Below, piece by piece: positions 11,009 through 23,340 of a stretch of 64,000 bases of DNA (its first letter is position 1; every line of letters begins with the position of its first letter). The position numbers and the translations under genes are program-made. Source of the DNA: Tyto alba. Taxonomy: Eukaryota > Chordata > Aves > Strigiformes > Tytonidae. The DNA lies in NCBI RefSeq assembly GCF_018691265.1, contig NW_024881272.1, positions 18,775,323 through 18,839,322 on the forward strand. Direction: 5' to 3'. Below the pieces are notes generated by a model that did no database searches, was not told where the DNA came from, and saw only the letters and a program-made list of their open reading frames with translations.

Positions 11009-14000
11009 CTGTAAGAAATAAAAATGGGTATCATCTTAGCTAGAATACTAAATTTGAGATAGGAAACTACAACATGACTGCTTTTGTCTTTTCCTTATTC
11101 ACTAATCTCTTTTTTATTAGATTACTTTCCAACTGTGACTTGATTAAGGTTTTCTACACTATCTATTCATACTGCTAACGTTTCAATTTCAAACAGCAAA
11201 AAGCAAACATTTTCTGCAGTATCACTACTAAAAAGAGCAGACAGGGAAGGGAAAAAAAAAAAAGAAAAGAAAAAAAAAAAAAGAGACAACAATAAATAAG
11301 TGTACTTTCTGGTAACAAATCGTACAGTGAATAAGGTGGTTCTTCTGGGCCCCTTTTAAAAGGGAAGAAACATTATGCCATGCCTTTGAAGAAGCTAGTA
11401 ATATGATCTTATAATTGGAAGAAATAGTGTGTAAAGCAAATAAGAAGTACAGCCAATATCCTCCCAAGGCAACTTTGGTTAATATGCTGCATTGCACAAG
11501 AGCTAAATATAGGTATTTCAGGATTTCCCCCCCCCCCCCCCCCCCCCCCCCATTTAAAATTCCTCATCTGGTGTGTTAGTTAATGTTACATAAACATTTT
11601 AATATATGAAGTCAAACATGTGCTTTCACACTGGTGTTAATGAATTGTGATAATTAAGAGTGTCTAACTCAATAAAAATCTAAACTTTCATGGATAAAAT
11701 AGAAATGATCATCCATAGTCTTCAACTACAATCTGTTTGCAATTACCAAAATGAAATAATATGTATTAGATTTTTATGGTTTTTAAATGACATTTTGCGC
11801 TTCCCAGGAAGTTCTTTTTTCACCCTTTCTCCAAGTTACTAAAAGCCTGAGGTCTATTAGTAACTGCAACCCCCCACTTTCAAGCTAATTAAAGTAGTAG
11901 AGGCTTGGAGGTTTAATTCCCCTGAGCTGAAGCTCAGTGTGAGAAAGGTAATTTGTCTGTCCAGAACAAAGATTAGGGAGCAGCCAGCAAGCATATTTAA
12001 TAAATGAGCATCAAATATCTTCTACTATGGACACAGACAACACCAATTATGTAACTGCAAGGGAATTGTTGAGTGATATGTAAACTAGAAGATTTTTAAG
12101 ATCTTCTCTGAGAGACATCATCTAACTCATACTTTATTTAAAAGTCCAGGAGCTGAAGATGACCGTTTGCTACGAACATTGCCAAATGGTGGAAAAATCA
12201 CACTTTTAGTAGATGGTAATACTATTGCAACCGAGAGATACCACAGGAATTCTACCACTACCAAAAAAGCATAAAGAATTCTTAATAATACAGCCTCTTC
12301 AAATGAAACAGCACACACGACATCACAAACTAAGAGTTTGCGCTTTGCCAGCGAGCAGTACTGAGTTTTCTCTAAACAGGTTTCTTTTCAAACTACATAG
12401 CATGGGATAGGAAGTCGTAATTTACATGTGTGAATTGCCTCGGGGAGGCAGAAGGCAGGAATAGCCAACATCAAGTGCATCTGCCTCCTTAAAGAGAAAA
12501 GCAAGTTTTTAAACAAAGTGAGGTCACGCAACCCTTTCTGCCTGCACCAATCACCAACAGGTATTCACCTGGAAACTATATTTAAAGACAGTTGTGAGTT
12601 CATACAAGCAACAAAAATGTGGTTTAATGCTGGGAATGTGTCTCAATCCCTTCAATTTAATACAAAATCCTGTGAATATTCGGCTATGTCTATAATCTCT
12701 AGCAGTAGAATGACTTGGAAACTGATTGATCTTTAATGTTTAGTAAAAAGTATCTCTTACAGCCAACTGTCATAGTGGAAGAACATGTTTAATTAGCGGC
12801 CCTAACACACACACAGTTGTCTGGGAAACATCTCTCTAGACTGTTAAAAAGCCAACCTACAAAACAACTCTTTAGGCACCCGCCCCTGTAGCTTCCAAAA
12901 CTCCAGAAATCTGACAAATTTATGAATTATCACCTTGTCTTCTCAACTGTGGTTCAGTTTTCTGGAGTTCAGGTGCTCAGCAACTCGCCTTTGAAAACAG
13001 GTAGGAGAACTTACACCGTATTTTCTAGAGAGATGGCATTATAAAGAAAAAAATCCCCAAACTAGAATCCCTCCCCCAATCTTTTCCCTAATACCCCTTC
13101 ATCTGCCTCATCACTGACTGTAGCAATGCAGTTAACAGTCAGTGACAGGAACTAATAAAAACCTGTTCTCACTATTTGCTCTGCATTTAGCTTCTACCAG
13201 GTGTCTACAGTCGTGAGCTCTGCAAGCCCAGTCCAATTTTACTTCTCTTTTCCATGTTCTATGTTCCTCATCATGTCTGCTGCTTTTATTGCGACTAAAT
13301 CACTTTTATGTTTTGCTAAGGCATAGTAAGAAACTGATAAAAGTAAATGACAATTTAGACACCTATTTGAAGTTACATTAAACTTTACATTCGTAGAAGA
13401 CAAGTGGATAAACCACTCTCTCAGAATGGTAAACCTTTTACTGCAGTGTGTAAAGATGAATGGTTTTACCTATATTTTGAAATGGGATACCTACAAATAC
13501 TCATTTAACAGATTCACTGCTAGCTAGTCTGTATTACGGATTTGTTTCATTAAAATTCACAACAGTATAAATCTATGAATCTTTAACTGTATTTGTACTT
13601 CCCTGAGAAAAGGCTGCACATTCTCCTCCAATCTTAATTATCTTTGTTCTGCCTAACTATATAGGACTTTTTTACTCAACTCTCTCATCACCTCAATTGA
13701 CAAATTAAGTAAATAAAAAAGGTCCGTGTTGTATTTTGATGTAATTATATTCACTGTATAAGACTTGAAAGAATACTTAATCAGTAAATTTATGCACAGA
13801 AAAAAAAGCAAACACAGATATTGAAATGTAGCAACACAACAAAAAAAAAAATCATGGAAATTAAAAACCAGTTTGTGATTCCTCCAGACGTATTTCTCCA
13901 CTAAGTAAAAGCACTAAAAAAATATTCTGTACATTGCAGAATAGATCAGCCTAGCATTTGTCCCAGATTTCTTTAATCTTCCAAATTCCTATTTGCAGAT

Positions 14001-17000
14001 AAATGTTATTTTTTGTGATCCTTACAGACATTAATGAAGTTCCTATTGTAAATCTATAAAGAATTACCAAGTGAAGTGTGCACTTTTTGTTTCATTGCAA
14101 TAACTCACTGCTGTGTGATTGCCTGGGTTAATGATGAAAAAGTCAAATATACTATCAGAGCTGATGGAAAAATCTATCACCAATCTGAAATTAAAATTCA
14201 TCTGTGGTCAATAAGATTTAATATCCATGCAAGTGGCGCTGTAAAGAGTAAATGAATCAATGTCATCAATACATAATCAGTATGAAATATGATGTGAATA
14301 AAATTATGTGCAAGAGTCATACATTCACTCTTTTCTGGACCAGGGTGGAATGAACAGTCTCTTAACTCAAGGTTGACAGTAATTGTTACAAATTAGGCAC
14401 AGCAGTTATCAAAATGCACTCACTTGCATAGCTTTAGGACTTATTAAGGAGATTAAAATAGATCTAAAACTATCTAGTTTCAGAGTTACAGGACAACTGT
14501 TGATCAGAAATTTTTTTCTTCTTCTCTATATGACTTGTACAGTCATTATTTACTCATTTAGCTAGAAACCAAGAGCTATCAGCCACAGAGATATACAATC
14601 TCTGGTTGAGCTATTAGTGTTATGGAGCGATAAGAAAATAGCACTTTGGTTTTTAAATCTGAGTTATGACATACAAAACAGACGAAAAAATACTTCTGAA
14701 AGAGTACCCCAGCATGCTTCCTCGACTAAAACCTTAATATTAAAGTGAAATACATTGGTTTAGTTCAGGAACCTTCTTTTCACAAGACATTTATTTCCAT
14801 ATTAAAGGATCTAATTTTCCTCCCACGGCAACCTGCTCTCTTGTAGCCCTTAATTTCAAGATTATAAAGAAAAATACTTTGTTAAGAGTTTATATTAACG
14901 CATGCTCTCCATCTTGCTTTACACATAAGGAGTTCAACAACTGTACAGACGCACATGCCCAAGCCAAAATAAACTGACTCACCCTATATGTCATATTTAA
15001 AAGGTTAGTATTTTCTCCCCATAGCCCATGCCTAAGTTATTTAAGGTAAATTCAGTTACTTAAAGGTCTCCTTGCAGGGGTGGGGAATGTCCACTATCAG
15101 AATGAAAAGAAATTGATCTTCATTTAGCTCTAATAAAGCTTATTAGTAATTGTTGAGTATTCACCTTCTGGTCTGGCAGTAGTGGATTACTCTGAAGTGA
15201 ATTCAAATGGCCATTGATGAGAGCTGTAGGTCTATCATGTTCACAAAATAAACTGCCATTGATGTAGTGAAACCGATCTCCGGGGACAAGGCGATTCCGG
15301 CAGGTAGAGCATGTAAAACACTGAAAAAGGAAAGAGACAGCAAGTGAAACTACAGCACAAATTAAGTATGCTGCAGGTTTGAAAATTACACTTCAGAGAC
15401 TGCAAGTACAGTTGAGATATGGAGCTGCTCGGTTTCTAGTATCTCCAAATATGGCATTAGTCTTACCTGTTGGGACTACGCTGTACATAACTCAAGCACA
15501 GTTTTACCGATTACGAGGGAACAAAGCTACACACTAAGGGAAGCTTTATAATATATACTCGTATTTCTAGTTATTGCTTTGCATTTCATTCATAAGCAGA
15601 TGCAGATTTTATACTAAAGCAGCACAGCAGTACTAATCGGCTACTAAAAAAAAAAAAAAAACAAAACCCAACAGAGAAAAAAAAGCCTCACCTTAAGATG
15701 ATAGACATTGCCCTGTGCCCTCATGACCAGCTCACTAGCAGGAATGGACTGTCCACAGGCACTGCAAGCACCACTATTTCCAAATAACCTGAAACAGAGG
15801 TGATGATCATGAATAATTTAATACACAGGAGGCTCTAAGCATTTTTGCGCATCACTGCAATGGTTTATTACACAACTATTTTAGACTTCTGACCCCCGTC
15901 TTCCAACTTGCTTACATGTCATAATATGAAAAAGCGTATTTTTGTGTAACAACTGGTAGCTTCACCCTACCTTGGATGTGGTTACACAGGATTTAATCAG
16001 AAATATTGACTTACACCTCTAGAAACACAAACAATTCTGTACTACACACATTTTATCAGATTACTGGGTTCATCATAAAAAAAAAAAGATACAATTCATG
16101 ACTGGAGTTTAAATGCATTGTGTCCTTGAAATTATATGAAGAACTCTTTTGTACTTTAATCATATCTTGAGATATGAGTCATCAAAAGGGTTAAGAGGAT
16201 TTGATTGTATATCTAAGAAGACATCATGCTCAGTGTATTGAAACTCCAGTAAACCTCCATCAGTGCAGAGTTTCCATTAGAAACTCTCTGCTATCCAGGT
16301 TGATATATAATGTGTATGGGTTAACCTTTTCAATCATGGTGTCAACACTTTAGATTTGCCTCTGCTCATCTCTTTCATCCTAACCTTCTCTCTCTCTTGA
16401 TAATGAAATGCTTGCTCCAACTTCCCTCTATCTGCTCCTGAGTCCACAATTTAGATTACTTCATCTCTGCTAGCAACAAACTGAATGAAATTTCGATTTG
16501 AGCAGAAAGTAATTTACCGGGATCTGGACCCATTTGTCATCATATCTCTCTGGGTGTTTGCTGTATCACTGCAGTTTTCCTATGCAATCAAATGAGACCA
16601 CAACATCTGCCATTGGGGGGGGGCACACGCAGTGGGGGGGAGGGGGGGAACAGGCAGAAGAGTGGTGAAGAAAAATATATACATAATTCTTCAAATCCAT
16701 TTAAAGGCACAACACATCGATCCAAAATATAATACAATAATGATTATTGAGTTCTACTTTTACGAGCTGCGTTAGCTAGAATTAGAAAACCTTTATTTGC
16801 TTTTGCGCGCCTCTCTAATATACACAAATATTTATAAAGACTACCACAATCATTTTGCAGTAAAAAAGGAAACTGAACTAGCTGGCAGGGTCACAGACCC
16901 ACTTTTCTGCACGATGTAAAACATAGTAATAGGATTTACAAATTAGCGTATTGGTGTCATAATAAATATTAATATTTGCATCTCCTTCCTGTCCAAATAA

Positions 17001-20000
17001 AGTCATAAAATTCTGTTTGTGTCAACCTAGGAGACGCATTACAACAGAATACCCGTAATCTGAATGATTGCAGTGTGCCTCTGTATAAAAATAATTGCTT
17101 TGAATTTTCAGAATCTGAGCTTGCAGAGGAGGCTTGTCATGTTCAAACTACTAATTTGCTGTCGCCACTTTATTGAAAATAGCCTGTAAGTTGTTATTAA
17201 ATGTATCGACTGAACGACAGAGAGAGTAGTAAAACTGCCCCTTAAGATGGCTTTTAATAGGAAGCTGAGAAACAAATTTTGCAGCAGCATCGATTTGAAG
17301 AGTTCAATCAAAACTCCATTTCAAAACTAATTAGTCTGAGATCCACGACACATTGACACGTTCTTGCAGAATCACAGTGGCTACAAAGGGAAAGCTGAAC
17401 TAATACATTGTCAGGACCTCCAGCCAAAGGGACTAAACTGTCTGGAAACTAAGGGTCCATTATTAGGGCATCTTCTAAATCAGGACCAGTTCCGAGCAGT
17501 TACATGATGTATTGAGGTTACTTTCAAAGCTTTACGATATGCATTTTTCTCCCTCCATTGTTACAAGTAATGAAGTTGGCACGTAGAAGGGGTGTACATA
17601 GGGAGCGCTGCAAGAGGAGGCACTGTTACATTTCTAGAGCGAAGATCCAAAAATCTAGGGTAGGGGGGGGTGGCGACAAGGGCATTGCTGGGTAGGGTGG
17701 AGGAAGAAAAGCAAAGATGAACGGGCAACGTTCCTTGTGCGGGAGAACCCGAACCTCGCGAGCAGAACAATTGCACCACCCAACCGAAAACACAGCTCTC
17801 AGAAGCCTGAGCTCGTTGCACTACTTGTCTTCATTAAGCATTCATTTGTTACACAGTTCTCTGACTAGAAGTGGTTGTACACCTTGAATGTCTGTGAATT
17901 CTAATAAATGGAGTCAAAACGAATCCAGAGGCTTTCCGCACATCTTAGGTTTTCCCCGAGCGCGTTCCCCGAACAGTTCTGGTTTGGGAAGTCACTTCAG
18001 CTGAATCCTCTGCTAAAATTCCTAAAAACTACTTACTTGCAAAGTCAGAACACCTTTCCACAGCTTTGTATTATTTACCAGGAAAATTAAGCTTATTTTT
18101 CCTTCTCCACTGTTATGAATGGTTTTGTTCTGAAATACCCTTAACAGGAAAAAGGTTTTATCTTTAAAAAAAAAAAAATGTTATTCCTCCTTACCAGTAA
18201 AGGAAGTGTTCCACAGTAACTATTCTTTACTGAAAAAGTTGTTTCACATGGTTTCTGAGAGGCTGGAGAGCTAATTATCTAACCAGGGGGACTGTCCAGG
18301 ACAGTATTTGATTTAAAAGGCTTGAGGCTTTAGGTGCTCAATTAAGTAGCTATCGGTCTCAGACTGGACTTTAATGGGCTCTTTTCTCTTTAACTGCAGC
18401 AATGGGTAGAGATACCCCAGGTCAGGCTAATTAAAGCCAGGGGACTCTTTAATTGTGATGACAGAATTGGTTTCAGTTTCCTCTTTGGGTCCTCAGTCCA
18501 AGAAGGTCATTAATATTTCAACATTTGGGCAATGCAATCAATCACAAACATCAAGAGGTTCCCTATACAGACAAGGCAGCTCTTCTACACTTAGCAGCAT
18601 TTTACTGAGCCACCTTAAATTAACTACTGTGTGGTTCTAACACAGCATTCCCCACACCCCCAAACGCACAAACGCTCCTGGGTTGGTTTTTTTTTGTTTG
18701 TTTGTTTGTTTTGGTTTTTTTTTTCCTCAGAACTTTCTTTCACAAGAGTGGGAATGAAGGCAGCAAGAAATCTTTTCAGCCCAGTTTCCCATCTTGCTGC
18801 TCAAAATTCAGTATCAGCAGAAACACATCTCTAGCAACTTAGCCTAACAAAATAAGGTTCCAGTTGTTTCCAAAATTGTGGAGACAAATTTAAGTGCTCC
18901 GATTCTTGCACAACACGGTGCACACAAATATATCTCCAAGCCCTAGCAAAGAGAAATGCACATCCAGACCTACTGATCCAGAAGCGATTGGTGTTTCTGT
19001 ACATTCCCTATATTTAATCTAAATTCTGCACCAGCTATATTAAATGTAACAAAGAAAGGCAACCCAGAAATTACGCCTGGAGCCAAGTCCATTAAAGGTA
19101 CTTCAGAATAACTAGAGACCAAGCACCTTAAAAGCACCAGAAGCTATTGATACTTAAAAGGGGGGCTGTGCATAATGGCAAGTGCTGCATTAGAGAAGGG
19201 GAAGGAGGGAAGAGAAAGAAAAAAAAAAAAAAAAAAAAAACACACAGCCAAATTACGCTTGGTTAATTCAGAGTAACAGATCTGCCCCCAAGTGAATTGG
19301 AGGCCTTGAATTAATTCTGTTATGACAAATCAAGATAAACGTTCCCCCTAAATTGCATGCGATTTAATTAATTTTTGAGATCCTGTTTTTTTTTTTTTTT
19401 TTTTTCCTAGCTAATAGTTCACATGCTCCTGTGCTGTCATTGTGCTTGAGTGGGCAGACTTCAAAGTGATATTAAATAACCAACTATTAGATTTACCTAG
19501 CACGTCCTATTGGAAAAGTGCCATTTAATTACCTAGCCTGTTCAATTAAAGGGACAGCATTCCCTGAATATAGCAGCTTGCCGCTGATTACCAGGGAAAT
19601 GAACTCGCTGCCGGGCGGCCCCCTCCCTCCCCCGCGTGGCGTGGCGCGGCGCGGCGCACACTGCGGCTGCGGGCGGGTCCGGCGCGGCCCCACGCACCCC
19701 GCGCTGGAGGGGCCGGGCGGGCTGCGCCCACGCCGCGCTGCGCGGAGCGGGCGCCCGGGGAGGGTAGGGGCGGCGGGCGCTGCCCCTTTAAGGCGCGCCT
19801 GGGCAGCCCCCCCCCCCCCCCCCGCTTCCCCTTCCCCACCACTCCCTGCTCGCTCTTAGAGGCCAATTTTGTTAATTAAATGTTTTGTTTGCGACGCGGC
19901 TCTCATTCATTTCGGACACGTCATTCCGAGCAGATCTAAGCCAGGGACCAGATCTCATTAGATAAAACCTATCAGAACTAAGAGAAAATGGAGGAGACAC

Positions 20001-22952
20001 TAATTAAAGCTTTTAATTGTGCGGCTTCGCTGCCACGCTGCTGCTTTATCTGGCATCTTAAGGTTGGGAGGGCTGCGCGCCGCTCCGCGCCCCGTTCGCC
20101 GGGCGGCGGGAGGGGAAGGCTCTGGGATTTTCGCCTCCCTCTCTTTTCCCAGGAACCTTGGCTTTCAACGAAAGCTGCTGCCGGAGCTCTACGGCTAATT
20201 TGTCGTAGGGTTTTGGGGGGGGGGGCAGGGAGGGAGAGGGGGAGCGTTGTGCTGTTTAAACAACAAAAACCCACAGACGACCTCAGAGGGTTCCGAAGCT
20301 CATTAATAAACGGCCTCGTGGTCTTGGCCCGAAGGAGTCGAGTCCCTTTCACCTGGCGCCTGCCGGGCCCATCAACCCTCTCTCTCATTTTGTCAGCCGT
20401 GCCTGGCGCACCCCGCGCCTCCAGCGCGGACCTGGGCCCGCAGCGCCCGCCTGGGGAGGGGTCTGTGCCGCCACAAACGCCCTACAGAAAATTCAGAGCG
20501 GGGAGGAGGGCAGAGGGGAACCGGAGAGACTGGCTGCCGGAGGGGTGGCACGGCCTCCACCACCGGGAGAGGCCATTTCAAGCACCAAGAGGGCGAGGGC
20601 CGCGCTCCTGCCAGCACCACCCTGAGCGCCCCTGCAAGTCCGTTTCCAGCAGGAAAGCTCCAAGTTAACTCGGCCCTGGCAGGGCCAGGCCGTCCTACCC
20701 CACCTTGAGTGTACGGTGTCCAGTTCAAGTTTCAGCAAGCATCTGTCAGAGTTATTTTTGCAAGTCAAATTACACAGATCTAAAGAGAAGTCAGGCGACA
20801 GAACAAGGAGATCAATTCAAACCCCTCATCTGATAAAGCATCCTATTCATAATCGCCTACATTAAAATAAACGAGTATTAATTTTTGGCAACACAAAACC
20901 AGAGGACTGCGATAAGCTTGCCTGAACTCGCCTCTGGGACACAGTGGACGCATCTTCTCTCTTTAATTAGTAGTAATCAGACATGAGGGTTTGTTTGATG
21001 GTGTTGGTCAAGTGATGAATCTGTACTATTCAGTGCATCTTAACAGTAGTGTCAATTTTTCCACTTCAAACGAGGCTCTTTCCCTAACACCGTTCTGCTC
21101 TATTTAATTACAGCTCTGCCAGGCTTAGGCTTGTTGCTTAGGATGATGACCGAAAAGCACCATTAAAGACCCCCATGTGCTGATTTTGTAGTACTTCTCT
21201 CTAAAAGTACCCCAAAAACTAGCAAAGCTGAGGCTCTGATTCCTCAAAGCTGCCAAGGGCTGCGTTTCATCTACTGAACCGACCAAAGATGCAGCCACGT
21301 ATCAGGGCAGAGGCTGCACTGTCAGAGTAACCAAGTCTTAACTCCGTCCTTTTAGACTCGGGGGGTCTCCATGCATATACACACACTCACTACGGTCCTG
21401 ATCTGTTTAAATAGAAGGCAAGTTTTACAACATAAGCAAACTTGTAACATTTGGTGGCTGATTTTTTTTTCTTTTCTTTTTTTCAGAAAGGAAGAAAAAA
21501 GTGGAACTTTTTGGCCATCAGGGAGAAGGAAAAACCTGGGTTAACTCTTGACATTTACTGTAAATGAGAAGCTAGAAGCATTTAAACAAAACACAATTTG
21601 TTTTAACTAAGCATTTCTGTTATGCCGGGAAGGTATGGGGCTTTTTTGTTTTTTTAATTACTGAATGTTGAAATAGAACACCTCCTTGAAGCATTCATGT
21701 GCATCAGTCTATCAAACCATTTACTCAAATTAAATGTGTAATCCTTCAAAATGCCTCCTTTTAAATTAATGAGTTTAAGTAGCTGGAGTTTACCTGGAAA
21801 GATCGTACAGGCACCTGACCTCAGGAATTCTTTCTATTAATTATATTGGAAACTCATTGGAAGGGATACTCTGCGTAATCTTACTGTACCCCAACAGATG
21901 CGAGATTAATAAGGCTTAGTTGCCCCTACCCAAATCTGTGGCTTTAAAGCAAAGAGCTTCAAAAAAGAAAGAGATAAAAAATAAAGGGCAAGAGCATATC
22001 CTTCCTCTCCTACCCCCTACATTTTCTAGGCTGGAAGTTAAGAAAAATGTCGGTTCAAGGCTTCTCTGTAACAATGTGAAGACAAGCACTATAGCATGTT
22101 TTGGGCTATAAGTAGAAGCGGTGGCCCTCCAACTGACGGTTAATCAGCTCTTTCACAAGGAGAACAGAGAATGAGTCATTCTGTTTCCACTCAAAGGAGT
22201 TTAAAGGTGCTTATGTAAATATAATAATTAATCAGATACTAAAGGCAGGCATTTCATTATTTAGCACCTCTGCCACAGCCTTATTTAAGCCCTACGATTT
22301 TAACATTTACCGTTCAAATATGCACACTTCTCCTTCAACACTACAACAAAGCAGATTAATTTAGCCTCTCTGATTGCTGTTTATTTTTAGTTAGGACTTG
22401 TTTTGTGCTGACAAACCACTTTAAAGTTACAGTCGTCGTTCTGCTCCCCCCCCCCCCCCCCCCCGCCCCCAACAACTCTTCCCTCCACTTGGCAGTCGCA
22501 ACTGCGCCCTGGGCTAGGCGCTGACATCCGCACCCGCACGTCTCCCCGCGCCTAATAAAGGAGCGATCCGGAGCCAGCCCACCCCTGCGCCCCGCGGGCA
22601 CCCACCGCCAGCAATAAAGGGGGGAGAATAAGAAAAAAAACCATATATATATAAAAAAAAAGGAGGGGGGAAGGCAGGGAGAGAGCGGGAAGGCAGCCTG
22701 CCGGCCGGTGCCTCACCTGATGTAGTCGTTTCTGCAGAGGATCATGCCGCTCTTGGTGTAGCAGGAGGTGCCGATGTCCCCCAGCTGGGCCTGGCAGCAG
22801 GAGCACTTGAGGCAGCGGCTGTGCCAGTAGCTGTCCATGGCGTAGAGCAGGAACCGGTCGGCGATCTTCCCCCCGCAGCCGGCGCACCTCTTCCACGAGA
22901 GGGAGCCCGCCGTCACGGGGGGCGGCTGCGAGCTGCCGCCGGGGTTCACCAT
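11000..22952 (-). CDS. LMO4: LMO4, LIM domain only protein 4 (four coding exons)
   Basis: The CDS joins 22717-22952, 15692-15788, 15165-15320 and 11000-11008 on the minus strand (236+97+156+9 nt), giving 165 codons plus stop. The protein starts MVNPGGSSQPPP and ends LPDQKVC. LIM1 has zinc ligands C23, C26, H44, C47, C50, C53, C73 and D76; LIM2 has C87, C90, H109, C112, C115, C118, C137 and D140. There is no homeodomain or kinase domain, which defines the LIM-only family. From memory the protein is nearly identical to human LMO4, with Gly instead of Ser at residue 6 the only difference I noticed. Known for the family: LMO4 is a nuclear adaptor without DNA-binding activity that binds LDB1/CLIM and partners such as DEAF1 and CtIP, modulating transcription in neural, neural-crest and epithelial development. 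The start ATG has G at -3 and G at +4. Function is inferred from identity; the exon structure is read directly. Confidence 0.98.
11009..15164 (-). other. LMO4 last intron (4156 bp)
   Basis: The intron is bounded by GTGAAT at the donor and TTACAG at the acceptor. It is AT-rich, with no convincing ORF. It contains a C25 run on the plus strand (G25 in the pre-mRNA) at 11527-11551, an A-rich purine stretch around 11250-11285, and a compact segment at about 14000-14300 that resembles conserved non-coding DNA. Confidence 0.9.
11527..11551. repeat. C25 homopolymer in the last LMO4 intron
   Basis: Twenty-five C on the plus strand means G25 in the LMO4 pre-mRNA, about 520 nt before the last acceptor. 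A G-run of this length can form a G-quadruplex. Confidence 0.9.
15165..15320 (-). CDS. LMO4: LMO4 third coding exon (Cys112 to Lys163)
   Basis: The acceptor CCTTTTTCAG precedes TGT (Cys112). The 52 codons contain the second zinc module of LIM2 (C112, C115, C118, C137 and D140) and the C-terminal tail up to LLPDQK. The exon ends AAG and is followed by a GTGAAT donor. It is 156 nt, phase 0 at both ends. Confidence 0.97.
15321..15691 (-). other. LMO4 short intron splitting LIM2 (371 bp)
   Basis: The intron lies between Lys111 and Cys112, with a GTGAGG donor and TTTTTCAG acceptor. The only notable content is an A-rich run (about 15645-15662) close to the upstream exon. Confidence 0.93.
15692..15788 (-). 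CDS. LMO4: LMO4 second coding exon (Arg79 completed to Lys111)
   Basis: The acceptor TTTCAG is followed by a single G that completes Arg79. The next 32 codons run from LFGNSG to NVYHLK and hold the first half of LIM2, with ligands C87, C90 and H109. The donor reads AAG|GTGAGG. The 97-nt exon is in phase with both neighbours and lies only 371 bp from the next coding exon. Confidence 0.97.
16613..16648. repeat. G-rich tract in the second LMO4 intron
   Basis: Runs of 9, 8 and 7 G are separated by short spacers on the plus strand (C-rich in the transcript). This could form a quadruplex on the plus DNA strand. Confidence 0.8.
18240..18640. promoter_or_regulatory. Candidate conserved non-coding element in the second intron
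   Basis: A low-repeat, moderately AT-rich stretch has several TAATTA/TTAATT homeodomain-type cores, an E-box-like CAGCTGGAG-type context and no simple sequence. This texture is typical of vertebrate developmental enhancers. Conservation cannot be measured here. Confidence 0.3.
19600..20700. promoter_or_regulatory. Intragenic CpG island in the second LMO4 intron
   Basis: GC-rich, CpG-dense DNA (strongest at about 19610-19830 and 20070-20670) stands out sharply from the AT-rich intron. Clusters of GGCGGG-type boxes and G/C runs are present. The ORF at 19988-20668 (226 codons) has no recognisable domain and low complexity. Possible roles are an alternative promoter giving a LIM2-only transcript, an antisense promoter or an enhancer. 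Confidence 0.7.
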
Positions 22953-23340
22953 GGCCTGCGCGGGGAGAGGGGCGGCCGGTCAGGGGGGGCCGGGGCGCTC
23001 CCCGCTCCCGGGGGGGCGCCGGGCCCGGGGGGGGGGGGGGGGAGGGGCACCGGGCAGGCCCGCGGGCGCGCAGCTGGCGGGGACCGGCGGGCGTGGGGGG
23101 CACGAAGAGCGCGTCCCGCTGCCCCCCCGCCCCGCTCCGGGCTGCTGCAGCTGCAGCTCGCAAGTCAGGAACAGTCCCGGGGTTTGTTTTGCTTATGGAA
23201 AAAAAAAAAAAAAAAAAAAAAAAAGTGTGTGAAGAGTGAAAAAAAAAAAAAAAAAAGAAGAAAAGTTGTGAAACTGGTTTTTCAGTCTAGGAGAGGCTCT
23301 GCGGGCTCGGGGCGGTAGCGAGGGGCTCGGGACCGGCCGT
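22440..23340. promoter_or_regulatory. CpG island over the LMO4 first coding exon
   Basis: A high density of CG dinucleotides spans the LIM1 exon and both flanks, bounded by a C-run near 22447-22464 and by A-runs near 23200. It is separated from the larger island by about 1.6 kb of AT-rich DNA. It may be a secondary promoter or simply an extension of the island. Confidence 0.75.
22717..22952 (-). CDS. LMO4: LMO4 first coding exon (residues 1-78 plus two bases of codon 79)
   Basis: This exon encodes the Ser/Pro-rich N-terminus and the whole of LIM1, ending in NDYI plus AG of the Arg79 codon. The donor reads ATCAG|GTGAGG. On the mRNA strand a pyrimidine-rich tract and CAG acceptor lie just upstream, so the exon probably starts at 22955 with GCC directly before the ATG. 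Almost all of the 5' UTR would then be in an upstream non-coding exon. The exon lies in a CpG-rich segment. Confidence 0.97.

Larger units (their letters stand above)
15789..22716 (-). other. LMO4 intron between the LIM1 and LIM2 exons (6928 bp)
   Basis: The intron has a GTGAGG donor and TTTCAG acceptor and interrupts codon 79. It holds G-rich runs at about 16613-16648, AT-rich conserved-looking segments (18240-18640 and 19240-19600), a CpG-rich segment at 19600-20700, and homopolymer runs. No protein-coding gene is visible inside it. Confidence 0.93.

Noticed and set aside
19988..20668. 226-codon plus-strand ORF in the intron CpG island
   Set aside because: No recognisable domain, biased composition and competing ORFs on the other strand. 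Treated as a CpG-island artefact.
22552..23163. 203-codon minus-strand ORF over the first LMO4 coding exon
   Set aside because: It is a shifted frame of the real LIM1 exon, running into intron and poly(T)-derived sequence. The LMO4 frame at 22717-22952 explains the region.
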